Below, piece after piece: positions 7,705-16,614 of a DNA stretch of 64,000 bases. Numbering within the stretch: position 1 is the first letter of the stretch; each line of letters starts with the position of its first letter. Made by a program: the position numbers and the translations under genes. The stretch is taken from assembly GCF_002896965.1 (NCBI RefSeq), contig NZ_LYMM01000040.1, positions 62,001 to 126,000 of the forward strand, written 5' to 3'. The notes below the pieces were generated by a model. The model searched no databases. It was not told where the DNA came from and saw nothing but the letters and a program-made list of their open reading frames with translations. Source of the stretch: Novosphingobium guangzhouense. Lineage in GTDB: Bacteria; Pseudomonadota; Alphaproteobacteria; Sphingomonadales; Sphingomonadaceae.

Positions 7705-8970
7705 ATGGCAACCGCAGCCGCACAGGTGGAGAAGGATTACTTCACCGACCATTCGGTTCTGCTCGATCCCTACGATTACTTTGAAACCATCCGCGCCCAC
7801 GGTCCGGTCTACCAGATGCAGAGCCGCGACGTGATCGTGGTGACGGGCTTTGCCGAAGCGCTCGAAGTGCTTCTCAACAAGCGGGATTTCTCATCCTGGC
7901 TGAACCCCGATCCGCTGGCCCCGCTGCCCTTCGCGGTGGAAGGAGATGACATTTCCGACCTGCTTGACGCCAACCCCAGCGGGCAGATGGAACTGATGGT
8001 GTCCTATGATGGCGACAAGCATCTTGCCGCCCGTTCCCTGCTCAACCCGCTGTTCGTGCCCTCGCGCCTCAAGGCCAACGAGGCGTTCATGCGCGCCTAT
8101 GCCGATGATATGGTGAAGGACGCCGTCGCGGCGGGTGAATGCGAACTGGTGGGCGCCATCGCCACGCCCTTCGTCACGATGGTAATCGCCGACCTGCTGG
8201 GCGTTCCGGCCGAAGACCGCGAGGCATTCCGCAAGATCATCGACGATGCCCCGCCCCCCGGCAACATGGACACGCCCGATGCGCAAAGCATCCATCCGCT
8301 GATGGTCATGGCCGGATACTTCGCCCGTTACATCGCTGAACGTCGCGCCGTGCCGCAGGACGATGTCATGACGGAAATGGCACTTGCCAAGTATCCGGAC
8401 GGTTCGACGCCCGACGCGATGGAAGTGGTGAAGTCCGCGATGTTCCTCTTTGCGGCCGGACAGGACACCAGCGCCAAGCTCATCGGCAATGCCTTGCGCC
8501 GCCTGTGCGAAGACCAGCCGATGCAACAGGCCCTGCGTGAAGATCGCACGCTGATCGGCCCGTTTCTGGAAGAGGTGCTGCGCGTGGAAGGGTCCACCAA
8601 GGCCACCTTCCGCATCGCCGCACGCACCACGAAGATCGGCGACAGGCAGATTCCGGCGGGCCAGCGCGTGGTGGTATCCCTGTCAGCCGCCAACCGCGAC
8701 CCGCGCCGCTGGGACGATCCCAACACCTTCCGTATCGGCCGCCCGCGCATCAAGGAACATCTGGCTTTCGGGCGCGGGGCACATACGTGCGCCGGGGCTC
8801 CGCTGGCGCGCGCCGAAGTGGCAGTGCTGCTTGACCGGTTCCTGGAGCATACCAGCGCGATCACGCTGGACGAGGCCCACCACGGGCCCGCAGGCGCCCG
8901 CCGGATCGACTACGAACCCAGCTATATCATCCGGGGGCTGGCGAACCTCCACCTGCGGCTGGAGAGTTAG
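7705..8970 (+). CDS. Cytochrome P450
   Basis: 421 residues, a soluble bacterial-type P450. The I-helix AGQDTS (about residues 251-256), the K-helix ExxR (E290-R293) and the haem-ligand loop FGRGAHTCAG with the thiolate Cys at about 362 are all present. It should insert one oxygen atom into a hydrophobic substrate, using a separate ferredoxin and reductase; neither is encoded nearby. The start has a good ribosome-binding site (GAAGGAGAG). The stop overlaps that of the convergent HxlR gene by four bases. The substrate is unknown. Confidence 0.95.
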   Translation: MATAAAQVEKDYFTDHSVLLDPYDYFETIRAHGPVYQMQSRDVIVVTGFAEALEVLLNKRDFSSWLNPDPLAPLPFAVEGDDISDLLDANPSGQMELMVSYDGDKHLAARSLLNPLFVPSRLKANEAFMRAYADDMVKDAVAAGECELVGAIATPFVTMVIADLLGVPAEDREAFRKIIDDAPPPGNMDTPDAQSIHPLMVMAGYFARYIAERRAVPQDDVMTEMALAKYPDGSTPDAMEVVKSAMFLFAAGQDTSAKLIGNALRRLCEDQPMQQALREDRTLIGPFLEEVLRVEGSTKATFRIAARTTKIGDRQIPAGQRVVVSLSAANRDPRRWDDPNTFRIGRPRIKEHLAFGRGAHTCAGAPLARAEVAVLLDRFLEHTSAITLDEAHHGPAGARRIDYEPSYIIRGLANLHLRLES

Positions 8971-9410
8971 ATCTTATCCAGTTCCCGGTCGAAGGCCGCC
9001 CGGCTCGCCTCGATCGCCGGGCGCGCCTCTACCGCCCAGGCGCCCAGTGCCTGCACCGGCCCCGCCAGCGACCGGCCAAGGTCGCTCAGCGCATATTCCA
9101 CGCGCACCGGGACACCGACATGGACGGTACGCGTCAGCAGCCCGTCCCGCTCCAGCGCGCGCAGGTTGCGTGAGAGCATCTGCTGCGACACGCCGCGGAT
9201 CGCCCGCTTCAGCTCGTTGAAATGAAGCGGGGCGTCCAGCAGCGTCATCACCACCAGCATCGACCACTTGTCCCCAACACGGGCGAGGATATCGCCGACA
9301 AGGCGGCAATCGCGGCCATTGGGCTCATGGAAGACCTGATCGTGAACGACCGGCTCTTCAACGGCAACCACTGGCCGGTCAGCTTCATCGAACGTAGTCA
9401 GCTTCATCAT
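8967..9410 (-). CDS. HxlR family transcriptional regulator
   Basis: About 147 residues from the ATG at 9410 (an alternative ATG lies directly after it at 9407). The winged-helix domain is clear: CRLVGDILARVGDKWSMLVV, then the HFNELKRAIRGVSQQMLSRN recognition region and the LTRTVHVGVPVRVEYALSD wing. The single Cys at the start of the domain is the redox-sensing position in YodB/QorR-type members, which repress quinone and azo reductases. It is divergent from an azoreductase gene, so regulation of that gene is the natural inference. Confidence 0.9.
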   Translation of the reverse strand: MMKLTTFDEADRPVVAVEEPVVHDQVFHEPNGRDCRLVGDILARVGDKWSMLVVMTLLDAPLHFNELKRAIRGVSQQMLSRNLRALERDGLLTRTVHVGVPVRVEYALSDLGRSLAGPVQALGAWAVEARPAIEASRAAFDRELDKI

Positions 9411-9495
9411 ACCAGGTCCCGAAAATATGCGCTCTTGGCTGAGGCACCCTGGCAACATAGCTAGACCTGGTCACATTTCCAGACTGAGGCACCCT
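9411..9495. promoter_or_regulatory. Putative HxlR operator region
   Basis: The 88-bp divergent spacer contains an inverted pair ACCAGGTC (9411-9418) and GACCTGGT (9464-9471), and a direct 12-bp repeat CTGAGGCACCCT at 9439-9450 and 9484-9495, the latter just before the azoR ATG. Both are candidates for binding by the adjacent HxlR protein. Which is the true operator cannot be told from sequence. Confidence 0.45.
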
Positions 9496-9498
9496 CCC

Positions 9499-10068
9499 AT
9501 GAAGCTCCTCCACCTCGATTCCAGCATCCTTGGCGACAATTCCGCCAGCCGCGCCATCTCCGCCGCCATCGTCGCGTCGCTGACCAAGGCTGACCCTTCG
9601 CTCGAAGTCACCTACCGCGATCTCGCCGCAGAGCCGCTGGCGCACCTGACGCTGGACGTGCTGGGCAATCCCGAAGGCACGCCCGAACTGGCGCAGTTCC
9701 TTGATGCGGACGTGGTGGTGATCGGCGCGGGCTTCTACAACTTCTCGATCCCCAGCCAGCTCAAGGCCTGGATCGACCGCATCGCCATTGCCGGCAAGAC
9801 GTTCCGCTACACCGCCGAAGGCCCGGTCGGTCTGGTCGGCGACAAGAAGGTCTACGTCGCGCTTGCACGCGGCGGCTACTACGGCGAAGGCCAGCCCGCC
9901 GCCGCCTTCGAACATGCCGAAAGCTACTTGCGCGCCGTGCTCGGCTTCATCGGCATCACCGAGCCGACTTTCGTGCTGGCCGAAGGCATCGCCATCGATG
10001 CCGACACCCGCGCCAAATCGGTTGCCACCGCGATCGAGCAGGCCGGCGCGCTCGCCGTCGCCGCCTGA
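9499..10068 (+). CDS. azoR: FMN-dependent NADH-azoreductase
   Basis: 189 residues, flavodoxin-like fold. The N-terminal LHLDSSILGDNSASRAIS phosphate loop, the GAGFYNFSIPSQLKAWIDRI segment and the ARGGYYG loop are hallmarks of AzoR, a homodimeric FMN enzyme that reduces quinones and azo dyes with NADH in the cytoplasm. The ATG at 9499 begins exactly at the fold. A strong hairpin terminator follows at 10079. The divergent HxlR gene is probably its regulator, induced by electrophiles or quinones. Confidence 0.92.
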   Translation: MKLLHLDSSILGDNSASRAISAAIVASLTKADPSLEVTYRDLAAEPLAHLTLDVLGNPEGTPELAQFLDADVVVIGAGFYNFSIPSQLKAWIDRIAIAGKTFRYTAEGPVGLVGDKKVYVALARGGYYGEGQPAAAFEHAESYLRAVLGFIGITEPTFVLAEGIAIDADTRAKSVATAIEQAGALAVAA

Positions 10069-10078
10069 TCGGGCTTCT

Positions 10079-10100
10079 CCCCCGTCCTGCGGGACGGGGG
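10079..10100 (+). terminator. Terminator of azoR
   Basis: Perfect 9-bp stem CCCCCGTCC / GGACGGGGG with a 4-base loop, 11 bp after the azoR stop. The following T-run is short (CTTTG). Confidence 0.7.
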
Positions 10101-10170
10101 CTTTGCAGGGGCCGCACTTTGCGCATTCCATCTGGAAATTAGCGCAGAGCCTTGGTATTCCGGCCCCACC

Positions 10171-10368
10171 ATGACCAACGCGCCTGAAACCGTCTTCACC
10201 GATTCCCACCGCGTCTCCTGCGACGGGGCCACCGACATCCGCGCCGGAGCGGCCCTTGGCCACCCGCGCGTCTGGCTCGAAATCGACGAGAAGGGCTATG
10301 TAGAATGCGGCTATTGCGATCGCCGCTTCGTTCTTAGGGGTGGCCCTGCGGATCAGCAGGCCGCCTGA
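10171..10368 (+). CDS. CHCC zinc-finger domain protein
   Basis: 65 residues. One zf-CHCC domain: Cys in HRVSCDG, His in [10 protein letters not shown], and the CGYC pair in [11 protein letters not shown]. This is the fold of the NDUFS6 (13-kDa) subunit of respiratory complex I, and alphaproteobacterial members are thought to serve complex I as accessory subunits. The gene is far from any nuo operon and stands alone between azoR and tldD. Confidence 0.88.
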   Translation: MTNAPETVFTDSHRVSCDGATDIRAGAALGHPRVWLEIDEKGYVECGYCDRRFVLRGGPADQQAA

Positions 10369-10403
10369 TCCCTTCGCGGTTCTTGTCTTTCCGGGGCGGA
10401 TAA

Positions 10404-10423
10404 TGCTGCCTATATCGGCAGCA
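10404..10423. promoter_or_regulatory. Hairpin abutting the tldD start codon
   Basis: Perfect 7-bp inverted repeat TGCTGCC-TATATC-GGCAGCA whose last base is the A of the ATG. It occupies the place where a Shine-Dalgarno would lie; no clear one is present. It could limit initiation or mark a near-leaderless start. Confidence 0.4.
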
Positions 10424-11841
10424 TGACCATGACCGATCCGCGCTCGCTGCTCTATACCCAGCTCTCGCCCGAAGAGGCACAGGCGCTTGCCGCCGAGACG
10501 CTCAAGTCCTGCGAGGACGGCGAACTGTTCATGCAGTTCGTCGCCAGCGAAGCATTCGGCTTCGACGACGGCCGCCTCAAGACCGCCGACTATTCGCGCG
10601 ACGCGGGCTTCGGCCTGCGCGGCGTTTCGGGCGAGATGACGGGCTTTGCCCACGCCAACGAGATTTCCGCCGCAGCCATCCGCCGTGCGGGTGAAACGCT
10701 GCGCCTGCTCGATCCCGCCACCGGCATCCGCCCGGCCGCGCCGCAGCGCACCAACGCCAAGCTCTACACCGACGTTTCCCCGCTGGATCTCGTGCCCTTC
10801 GCCGAGAAAGTGCGCCTGCTCGAAACGATCGACGCTGCCGCCCGCGCCCGCGACCCGCGCGTGGCCCAGGTCAGCGCCAGCCTTTCGGGATCATGGTCGG
10901 TGGTCGAGATCGTCCGGCCCGACGGCTACATCGCCACCGACGTGCGCCCGCTGGTGCGCCTCAACGTCTCGATCGTGGCGGAAAGCAACGGACGGCGCGA
11001 AACCGGATCGTTCGGGATGGGCGGTCGCTTCCTCTACGACGACCTGTTCAAGCCGGAAAACTGGAACGAAGGCATCGACACCGCGCTTGCCACCGCGCTG
11101 GTGAACCTCGAAAGCGTTGATGCGCCTGCCGGCGAATTCCCCGTGCTGCTCGGCCCCGGCTGGCCGGGCGTGATCCTGCATGAAGCGATCGGCCACGGTC
11201 TGGAGGGTGATTTCAACCGCAAGGGCACATCGGCGTTCTCCGGCCGCATCGGCGAACGCGTGGCCGCGCCCGGTGTCACCATCGTCGACGACGGCTCGAT
11301 CCCAGGCCGCCGCGGCTCGCTGACGATCGACGACGAAGGCACCCCCACCCGCGAAACCGTGCTGATCGAGGACGGCATCCTCAAGGGCTACATGCAGGAC
11401 CGCCTCAACGCGCGCCTGATGGGCGTCGACCCCACCGGCAACGGCCGCCGCGAGAATTACGCCCATGCCCCGCAGGTACGCATGACCAATACCTTCATGA
11501 AGGCCGGTAACGACAACCCGGAAGAACTGCTTGCGGGCATGAAGAAGGGCATCTTTGCCAAGAACTTCGGCGGCGGTCAGGTCGATATCGTATCGGGCAA
11601 GTTCGTGTTCTCCTGCACGGAAGCCTACATGGTCGAAAACGGCAAGCTGGGCGCCCCGATCAAGGGTGCCACGCTGATCGGAGACGGGCCTTCGGTGCTG
11701 ACCAGGGTGAAGGGCATCGGCAACGATCTTGAACTGGATCGGGGCGTGGGCGTGTGCGGCAAGGGCGGGCAGAGCGTGCCTGCGGGCGTAGGCCAGCCCA
11801 CCCTGCTGATCGAAGGGCTGACGGTGGGCGGCACGGCCTGA
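10423..11841 (+). CDS. tldD: Metalloprotease TldD
   Basis: 472 residues, full length. TldD forms a heterodimeric peptidase with TldE/PmbA that degrades unfolded peptides and matures some peptide natural products. The zinc motif HExxxH is visible in VILHEAIGHGLEGDF, about 60% through the chain, followed by GRIGERVAAPGVTIVDDG and the C-terminal GKGGQSVPAGVGQPTLLIEG segment. A second potential start (ATG ACC ATG) lies two codons in. The partner pmbA is not in this window. A dispersed palindrome follows the stop. Confidence 0.96.
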   Translation: MTMTDPRSLLYTQLSPEEAQALAAETLKSCEDGELFMQFVASEAFGFDDGRLKTADYSRDAGFGLRGVSGEMTGFAHANEISAAAIRRAGETLRLLDPATGIRPAAPQRTNAKLYTDVSPLDLVPFAEKVRLLETIDAAARARDPRVAQVSASLSGSWSVVEIVRPDGYIATDVRPLVRLNVSIVAESNGRRETGSFGMGGRFLYDDLFKPENWNEGIDTALATALVNLESVDAPAGEFPVLLGPGWPGVILHEAIGHGLEGDFNRKGTSAFSGRIGERVAAPGVTIVDDGSIPGRRGSLTIDDEGTPTRETVLIEDGILKGYMQDRLNARLMGVDPTGNGRRENYAHAPQVRMTNTFMKAGNDNPEELLAGMKKGIFAKNFGGGQVDIVSGKFVFSCTEAYMVENGKLGAPIKGATLIGDGPSVLTRVKGIGNDLELDRGVGVCGKGGQSVPAGVGQPTLLIEGLTVGGTA

Positions 11842-11862
11842 GGCACTTTTCGGCTGACGGGA

Positions 11863-11893
11863 CTTCGACAAGCGCAGCCTGAGCTTGTCGAAG
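11863..11893. repeat. Dispersed intergenic palindrome, copy 3
   Basis: Arms CTTCGACAAGC and GAGCTTGTCGAAG form a stem of about 11 bp just after tldD. Same family as the elements at 1169, 4290 and 43488. Confidence 0.8.
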
Positions 11894-11994
11894 GGGCAAG
11901 GCGCCACACCCCGCTCGCGAACAGTCAGCGTCAGTTCAGACGAATCGTGCTACACACAGGATCAACGCGGGGTGCGTTAACAAGGAAGAAGGCC

Positions 11995-12402
11995 ATGAAG
12001 ACGCTTGCGATCTATGCGGCGCTCGCCGCCATTTCGCTGCTCGCCGTGCCTGCCGCCGAGGCGCGCACCAAACTGACCGGTGAACAGCAGCTTGCCAAGC
12101 TGCTCGAAGGGCGTGAAGCCGGAAAGCCGGTGAACTGCATCCCCTATTCGCAGACCCAGAACACGACCGTGATCGACAAGACCGCGATCGTCTACCGGGT
12201 GGGCAGCACCCTCTACGTCAATCGCCCCACCAACGTGGACCGGCTGACCGACGATGACGTGATGGTGACCAAGCTGTACACCTCGCAGCTGTGCCGCCTC
12301 GATACCGTGCAACTGCACGACCGTAACGCAAACTTCATGTGGAACGGTTTCGTCGGCCTGCAGGATTTCGTCCCTTATAAAAAGGTCGCATCGGCCAACT
12401 GA
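11995..12402 (+). CDS. Small secreted protein, unknown function
   Basis: 135 residues from the ATG at 11995, preceded by AAGGAAG. A signal peptide (MKTLAIYAALAAISLLAVPAAEA) precedes a compact domain with two Cys, in VNCIPYSQTQ and SQLCRLDTV, likely a disulfide in the periplasm. The pattern GKPVNCIPYxQ...T...DKTAIVYRVGSTLYVNRP recurs in sphingomonad hypothetical proteins as far as I recall; no function is known to me. It is a single-gene unit with its own terminator. Confidence 0.75.
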   Translation: MKTLAIYAALAAISLLAVPAAEARTKLTGEQQLAKLLEGREAGKPVNCIPYSQTQNTTVIDKTAIVYRVGSTLYVNRPTNVDRLTDDDVMVTKLYTSQLCRLDTVQLHDRNANFMWNGFVGLQDFVPYKKVASAN

Positions 12403-12739
12403 GCCCAGAGCGGTCGCACGCAGGAGGCGGTCGGGGAATAATCCCCGGCCGCCTTCTTCGCTGTTTGCGATGCCTGTGACACTGATCGCACCGACGATGC
12501 CCGACTGGCGCCCGCGAATGCGCCGGCTTCGCCCGCATTGCGCGCGCCCTGCCTGCAAGGTCAAGATCGAGCGCAGGATCAGGCTCCCCGCCTTGCTTGA
12601 CAATCCATCGACCGCCCCGAATGTATACGATCAACAGCGATCGGGCGGACATCCTCTTCAGGAGTGACAACCGCCCGGCCGCGCGCACGGCGACCCGGAA
12701 GAACCATAAATACCGCGGCGTCCATGGAGGAGAGAGACG
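12403..12739. other. 337-bp region between secreted protein and TonB receptor
   Basis: It begins with a terminator at 12426 and ends with the receptor's leader and ribosome-binding site (GGAGGAGAGA at about 12727). The middle shows no gene I can support. I see neither a Fur box nor the GGGG-N4-CCCC operator of the neighbouring cluster. Confidence 0.5.
12426..12453 (+). terminator. Terminator of the small secreted-protein gene
   Basis: 12-bp stem GGCGGtCGGGGA / TCCCCGgCCGCC (one G-T mismatch) with loop ATAA, followed by TTCTTCG. Confidence 0.75.
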
Positions 12740-15004
12740 ATGATGGGTGATCGCAACGATCGACTGCGCCTGCACGCCTGGTTCGCCGCTGCATCTGCGG
12801 GCACCCTGGCACTCACCACGCCCGCCATGGCGCAGGATGCGCCGCCCCAGACGGAAAGCGAGCCTTCCGGCGGCCTCAACGAGATCATCGTCACGGCCCA
12901 GCGCCGCGCGGAAAACCTGCAGGAAGTGCCGATCGCCATCGCCGCCGTCACCGCCGATGCGCTCAGCCGCGCAGGCGTCAACGATACCAACAGCATCAGC
13001 CAGGTCGTCCCATCGGTCAATTTCCAGCGTTCGGGGGCGAGCGGACTGTTCTTCGTGCGCGGGGTAGGCACCACCAACGCGTCTGTCGGAGATGAAGGAT
13101 CGAACGCGTTCTACGTCGACGGCGTGTACATTCCCGACCTTTCCGGAACCGTCACACAGTTCAACAACATAGAACGCATCGAAGTGCTCAAGGGGCCACA
13201 GGGCACCCTGTTCGGACGCAATGCCTTCGGCGGCCTGATCCACATCATCACCAAGGAACCCGGCGAGACGTTCGAGGCCAAGGGCGAAGGCGGCTACGGC
13301 AATTATGAAACCGCGCAAGGCAAGCTCTACGTCGGCGGCCCGATTGCCGATGGCCTCTCCATGGACCTTGCGCTGACCGGCTACGATCAGGCCAAGGGCT
13401 GGGGCCGCAACGTCACTCTCGACCGTGACATCAAGAAGATGCAATACTGGGGCGCCCGCTCCAAACTGGTCTGGAAAGCCAGCGATGCCGTGAAAGTCAC
13501 GCTTTCGGGCGACTATTACGACATGGACGACAATACCTCCATCGCCTGGTCGGTGGACGAGGATTTCCCGGTGCGCGGGCTGACCGGCCCGATCTATTCG
13601 ATCGGCAGCATGGATGCGGCATCCGACACCTATTCACTCACCCACCTGACGACCTGGGGCTTCAGCGGCACGATCGAGGCCGACCTTGGCTTCGCCAGTC
13701 TGACCAGCATCAGTTCGATCCGCGACAGCCTGAACAATTCCGACTTCGACGTCGACGCCACGCAAGTGCCCTGGCTGCGGATCAGCTTCGAATCCGGCTC
13801 ACGCGCGTACCAGCAGGAACTGCGCCTCGCATCGGCAGCCACTGACCCACTGAGCTGGCAGATCGGCGGCTTCTACTTGCGTTCCGAAGTCGACAACGCG
13901 TCCCGTTTCCGGGGGCTGGGCGTGGGCGGCGTGAACGCGGGCAATTTCATCGACGCGACGCTCGACACCGATTCCTATGCCGTGTTCGGTGAACTGAGCT
14001 ACAAGCTGACGCCCACCACGACCGTGATCGGCGGCCTGCGCTACACCAAGGACACCCGCAAGCTGGGCGGCGGCCAATATGTCGTCGCCAATGACACGCT
14101 GGGCGCCTTTACCCCCACCGAGGATTCGATCAGCTACGGCAAGTTCACCTGGCGCGCCGCGATCCGGCAGGAACTGACCGACGATATCAGCGTCTACGCA
14201 TCGTACAACCGCGGCTTCAAGGCGGGCACGTATTCGCTGCAGAGCCCGACCAATGCAGCGGTCCAGCCGCAGTACATCAACGCCTATGAAGCGGGCGTGA
14301 AGTCGGAACTGTTCGGCCGCCGCCTGCGCCTCAACGCGGCGGTGTTCCATTACGACATCTCCAATTACCAGCTGCGCTCGGCCGCAGCGGGCGCGCTTGC
14401 CGCTGCCGTGCTGCTCAACGCGGCGTCCGTGAAGGTGGACGGCCTTGATGTGGAATTCGATGCCGCGCCGACCGACCATCTGCGCATCTTCGGCGGCTTC
14501 AACTGGCTCAATTCGCGCTTCAGCAATTTCGGCAAGCCCGGTTCGGACTATCTGGCGCCGTTCATCTACCCCAACCCTGCCGTCTGCGATGCGCCGGGCA
14601 CCGCCGATCCGGGCACCACAACCGGCGCCCCTACCGGCGGCTTCACGACATGCTTCGGCAATGCATCGGGCTTCCAGACTCCCGGCGCTCCGGACTTTAC
14701 CGCCAGCCTTGGCGCCAGCCTGACGGTGCCGGTGAACGAGACGGGCGAACTGCGCTTCAACGTGCTGGGCAACTACAACAGCGGCTTCCCCTTCGAGTCC
14801 GATGGCCTGCTGCGACAAAAGGAATTCGCCCTGCTCAACGGCTCTGTCGCCTACTGGCTGAACGAGAACTGGGGCGTGGAAATCTGGGGCAAGAACCTGA
14901 CCGGCACGAAATACTACGAGCAGAAGATCTCCACCGGCCTTGGCGCCACCACCAACCGCGCCGCCCCCACGACTTACGGGGTCACGGTGAAATTCGATTA
15001 CTGA
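12740..15004 (+). CDS. TonB-dependent receptor
   Basis: 754 residues. A signal peptide ends near PAMAQDAP; the TonB-box region follows (EIIVTAQRR), then the plug domain (LQEVPIAIAAVTADAL, NFQRSGASGLFFVRGVG, VDGVYIPDLSG, IEVLKGPQGTLFGRNAFGG) and a 22-strand barrel ending in aromatic VTVKFDY. It takes up a ligand across the outer membrane using TonB energy. The AQRRxENLQxVPI form is the Fiu/Cir-unlike sphingomonad group used for diverse, often non-iron, substrates. The start has a strong GGAGGAGAG site. Ligand unknown. Confidence 0.94.
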   Translation: MMGDRNDRLRLHAWFAAASAGTLALTTPAMAQDAPPQTESEPSGGLNEIIVTAQRRAENLQEVPIAIAAVTADALSRAGVNDTNSISQVVPSVNFQRSGASGLFFVRGVGTTNASVGDEGSNAFYVDGVYIPDLSGTVTQFNNIERIEVLKGPQGTLFGRNAFGGLIHIITKEPGETFEAKGEGGYGNYETAQGKLYVGGPIADGLSMDLALTGYDQAKGWGRNVTLDRDIKKMQYWGARSKLVWKASDAVKVTLSGDYYDMDDNTSIAWSVDEDFPVRGLTGPIYSIGSMDAASDTYSLTHLTTWGFSGTIEADLGFASLTSISSIRDSLNNSDFDVDATQVPWLRISFESGSRAYQQELRLASAATDPLSWQIGGFYLRSEVDNASRFRGLGVGGVNAGNFIDATLDTDSYAVFGELSYKLTPTTTVIGGLRYTKDTRKLGGGQYVVANDTLGAFTPTEDSISYGKFTWRAAIRQELTDDISVYASYNRGFKAGTYSLQSPTNAAVQPQYINAYEAGVKSELFGRRLRLNAAVFHYDISNYQLRSAAAGALAAAVLLNAASVKVDGLDVEFDAAPTDHLRIFGGFNWLNSRFSNFGKPGSDYLAPFIYPNPAVCDAPGTADPGTTTGAPTGGFTTCFGNASGFQTPGAPDFTASLGASLTVPVNETGELRFNVLGNYNSGFPFESDGLLRQKEFALLNGSVAYWLNENWGVEIWGKNLTGTKYYEQKISTGLGATTNRAAPTTYGVTVKFDY

Positions 15005-15011
15005 ACCCGGA

Positions 15012-15860
15012 TCAGAAACGATAGCCCACGCGCGCCTCTACCCGCCAGTCGTAGGGGCTGACGCCGTTGGTGGAGATCACCTTCCCGGCAGCTTCCAGCG
15101 ACAAGACGGTCCTGTCCCATTCCTTGCCCACTTCGACATTGAGGGGAACGAATATGCCGTCTCGCTTGAAGTCATAGCGCACGTCGTTGCTGGGAAAGAA
15201 TGAAAGGTAGACCTTGCCGGGCAGACCGATTTCCAGGTTGGGCGCCAGTTGCAGCTCGCTGATGTTGGACTGGTCGCGGTCCCCGCCAAAGCTCATGCGG
15301 TAACGCGCCACGAGCTGAAAGAAGCTTTCCTCGGACAGTCCGGCCAACGACCAGCGATACCCCGCCAGCGGCAGCAGCTGCCACTGGCCGCGCCCCAGCC
15401 GCTCGTTGCCGGTCGGCGCCTGTACCTGAAGGCCGACGCCCCAGGCGCGCGGCCCTCCATCGTCATGCACGACCACTGCCTGCAGGCGAATGTCGCCGAT
15501 CCCGGTTTCCGAACCTTCCTCGGGGCTGTCGGCGATGACCAGCGGCAGTTCCACCCGCAGGTTCAGGCGAAAATCGTCAGCGACCTGTACCGGCCGGACA
15601 TGGCGCAGGGTGAACGTGGTCTTGTCCTCTTCCCCCTCATCCGCAAATTCCGTGCGCAATTCGATGCGGTGCAAGGGGCGGGTAATGTCCAGACCGCTGA
15701 CCGATCCCTCGGCCCCGGCCGCGGGCGCAGCTTCGTGCGCATCGGCCTGCGGGACAATGGCCCCGCTCCACACAAGCGTCATCGGCAGGGCCAGCCGTTT
15801 TAAATCCCTTCCCCACGATCCTGCCCGCGCCCGAGTTTGTCCGCCCTTAATGAGCCGCAT
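15012..15860 (-). CDS. Outer-membrane beta-barrel protein, MetA/transporter-like
   Basis: 282 residues. A basic N-terminus and hydrophobic core (LALPMTLVWSGAIVPQADA) form a signal peptide. The rest alternates polar and hydrophobic residues in strand-length segments and ends with a terminal aromatic (VEARVGYRF), the outer-membrane assembly signal. The 'TFTLRHVRPVQVADDF...IGDIRLQAVVVHDDGG...GLQVQAPTGNERLG' layout resembles the phenol-degradation MetA-pathway transporter-like family. Its start overlaps the end of the upstream META lipoprotein gene by 14 bases, so the two are translated from one message. Confidence 0.75.
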   Translation of the reverse strand: MRLIKGGQTRARAGSWGRDLKRLALPMTLVWSGAIVPQADAHEAAPAAGAEGSVSGLDITRPLHRIELRTEFADEGEEDKTTFTLRHVRPVQVADDFRLNLRVELPLVIADSPEEGSETGIGDIRLQAVVVHDDGGPRAWGVGLQVQAPTGNERLGRGQWQLLPLAGYRWSLAGLSEESFFQLVARYRMSFGGDRDQSNISELQLAPNLEIGLPGKVYLSFFPSNDVRYDFKRDGIFVPLNVEVGKEWDRTVLSLEAAGKVISTNGVSPYDWRVEARVGYRF

Positions 15861-16275
15861 CCCTGAACGTGAAGGTCGCGGTCCCGGACTGCACGATCAG
15901 GGTGCGCTCGTCATCGGTGAAGCCATATGTGTTGCCGCCCGGAAGACCCGATAGCACCACCCCGGCGATCCGGTCGTCAGGGCACTTCATCTTCGTCGAT
16001 CGGATTTCATCAATGCGCAGCACGCGCCGCATCACCGATGCAGACCAGCCAGCCGTCCCGGTGTTGCAGTCCAGCCGAAGCCGCGCATTGTCGTGCGCCA
16101 CGAACTCTATGGTGTAGCGGGCGGCCTGCTCCGACGACAGGTTGTTGACCGCATCGCCCTGCCGGATCGACTGGAGTTGCCAGGTCGGCCCGATGAGCGA
16201 GCTTTCGCGCGCCGCCATTTCATTGATCGATGCGCAGCCCGCGATCGCCAAAAGGACAGCCAGGCTGCCGGACAT
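15847..16275 (-). CDS. META-domain lipoprotein
   Basis: About 142 residues from the ATG at 16275 (an ATG at 16302 is also in frame). The lipobox LLAIAGC places the lipid-modified Cys about 14 residues in. The mature domain has the META/HslJ pattern: GPTWQLQSIRQG, then NNARLRLDCNTGTAGWS, then a strand pair ending TLIVQSGTATFTF. HslJ-like proteins are envelope stress proteins of unclear mechanism. It is co-transcribed with the overlapping barrel gene downstream. A copy of the cluster's operator motif lies about 280 bp upstream. Confidence 0.82.
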   Translation of the reverse strand: MSGSLAVLLAIAGCASINEMAARESSLIGPTWQLQSIRQGDAVNNLSSEQAARYTIEFVAHDNARLRLDCNTGTAGWSASVMRRVLRIDEIRSTKMKCPDDRIAGVVLSGLPGGNTYGFTDDERTLIVQSGTATFTFRDAAH

Positions 16276-16540
16276 ACGTTCTAGCTTCAGGCGCACGGCC
16301 ATATGCGAAACCTCCGGATAGGATTGTGATGTTCATTCGAGGGTGCCGGGCCGCCACAGGGGGGTGTCTCACTCAGCGGCCCGGCGACTGCGTCACACCG
16401 CTGCGGACGGGTGACGGCAGCCTTTCGCTAACGGCACTTGGTCCCCCCACAGCTTGCCGAAAAACTGCGAGGTTCGGGCCGGATACCCGGTGGCTGTTGG
16501 GACCGGCCCGATCGATACCTTGAGCGCGCGCCGGCAGGGC

Positions 16541-16583
16541 GGCCATCGGGAAAACGCCTGAGTTTGGCTTGCGGGCCTTACCC
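16541..16583 (-). promoter_or_regulatory. Weak copy of the GGGG-N4-CCCC operator
   Basis: On the minus strand the proximal element reads AGGCG-TTTT-CCCGATGG, keeping the directional CCCGATGG arm. A second palindrome, GGG-TAAGG-CCC on the same strand, lies 25-26 bp further upstream. It points toward the META lipoprotein gene but is unusually far (about 280 bp), and the sequence from 16303 to 16614 otherwise holds nothing I recognise. Confidence 0.4.
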
Positions 16584-16614
16584 GTCCGCTGCCGCATCGA
16601 CCGCCGCCTGACAA

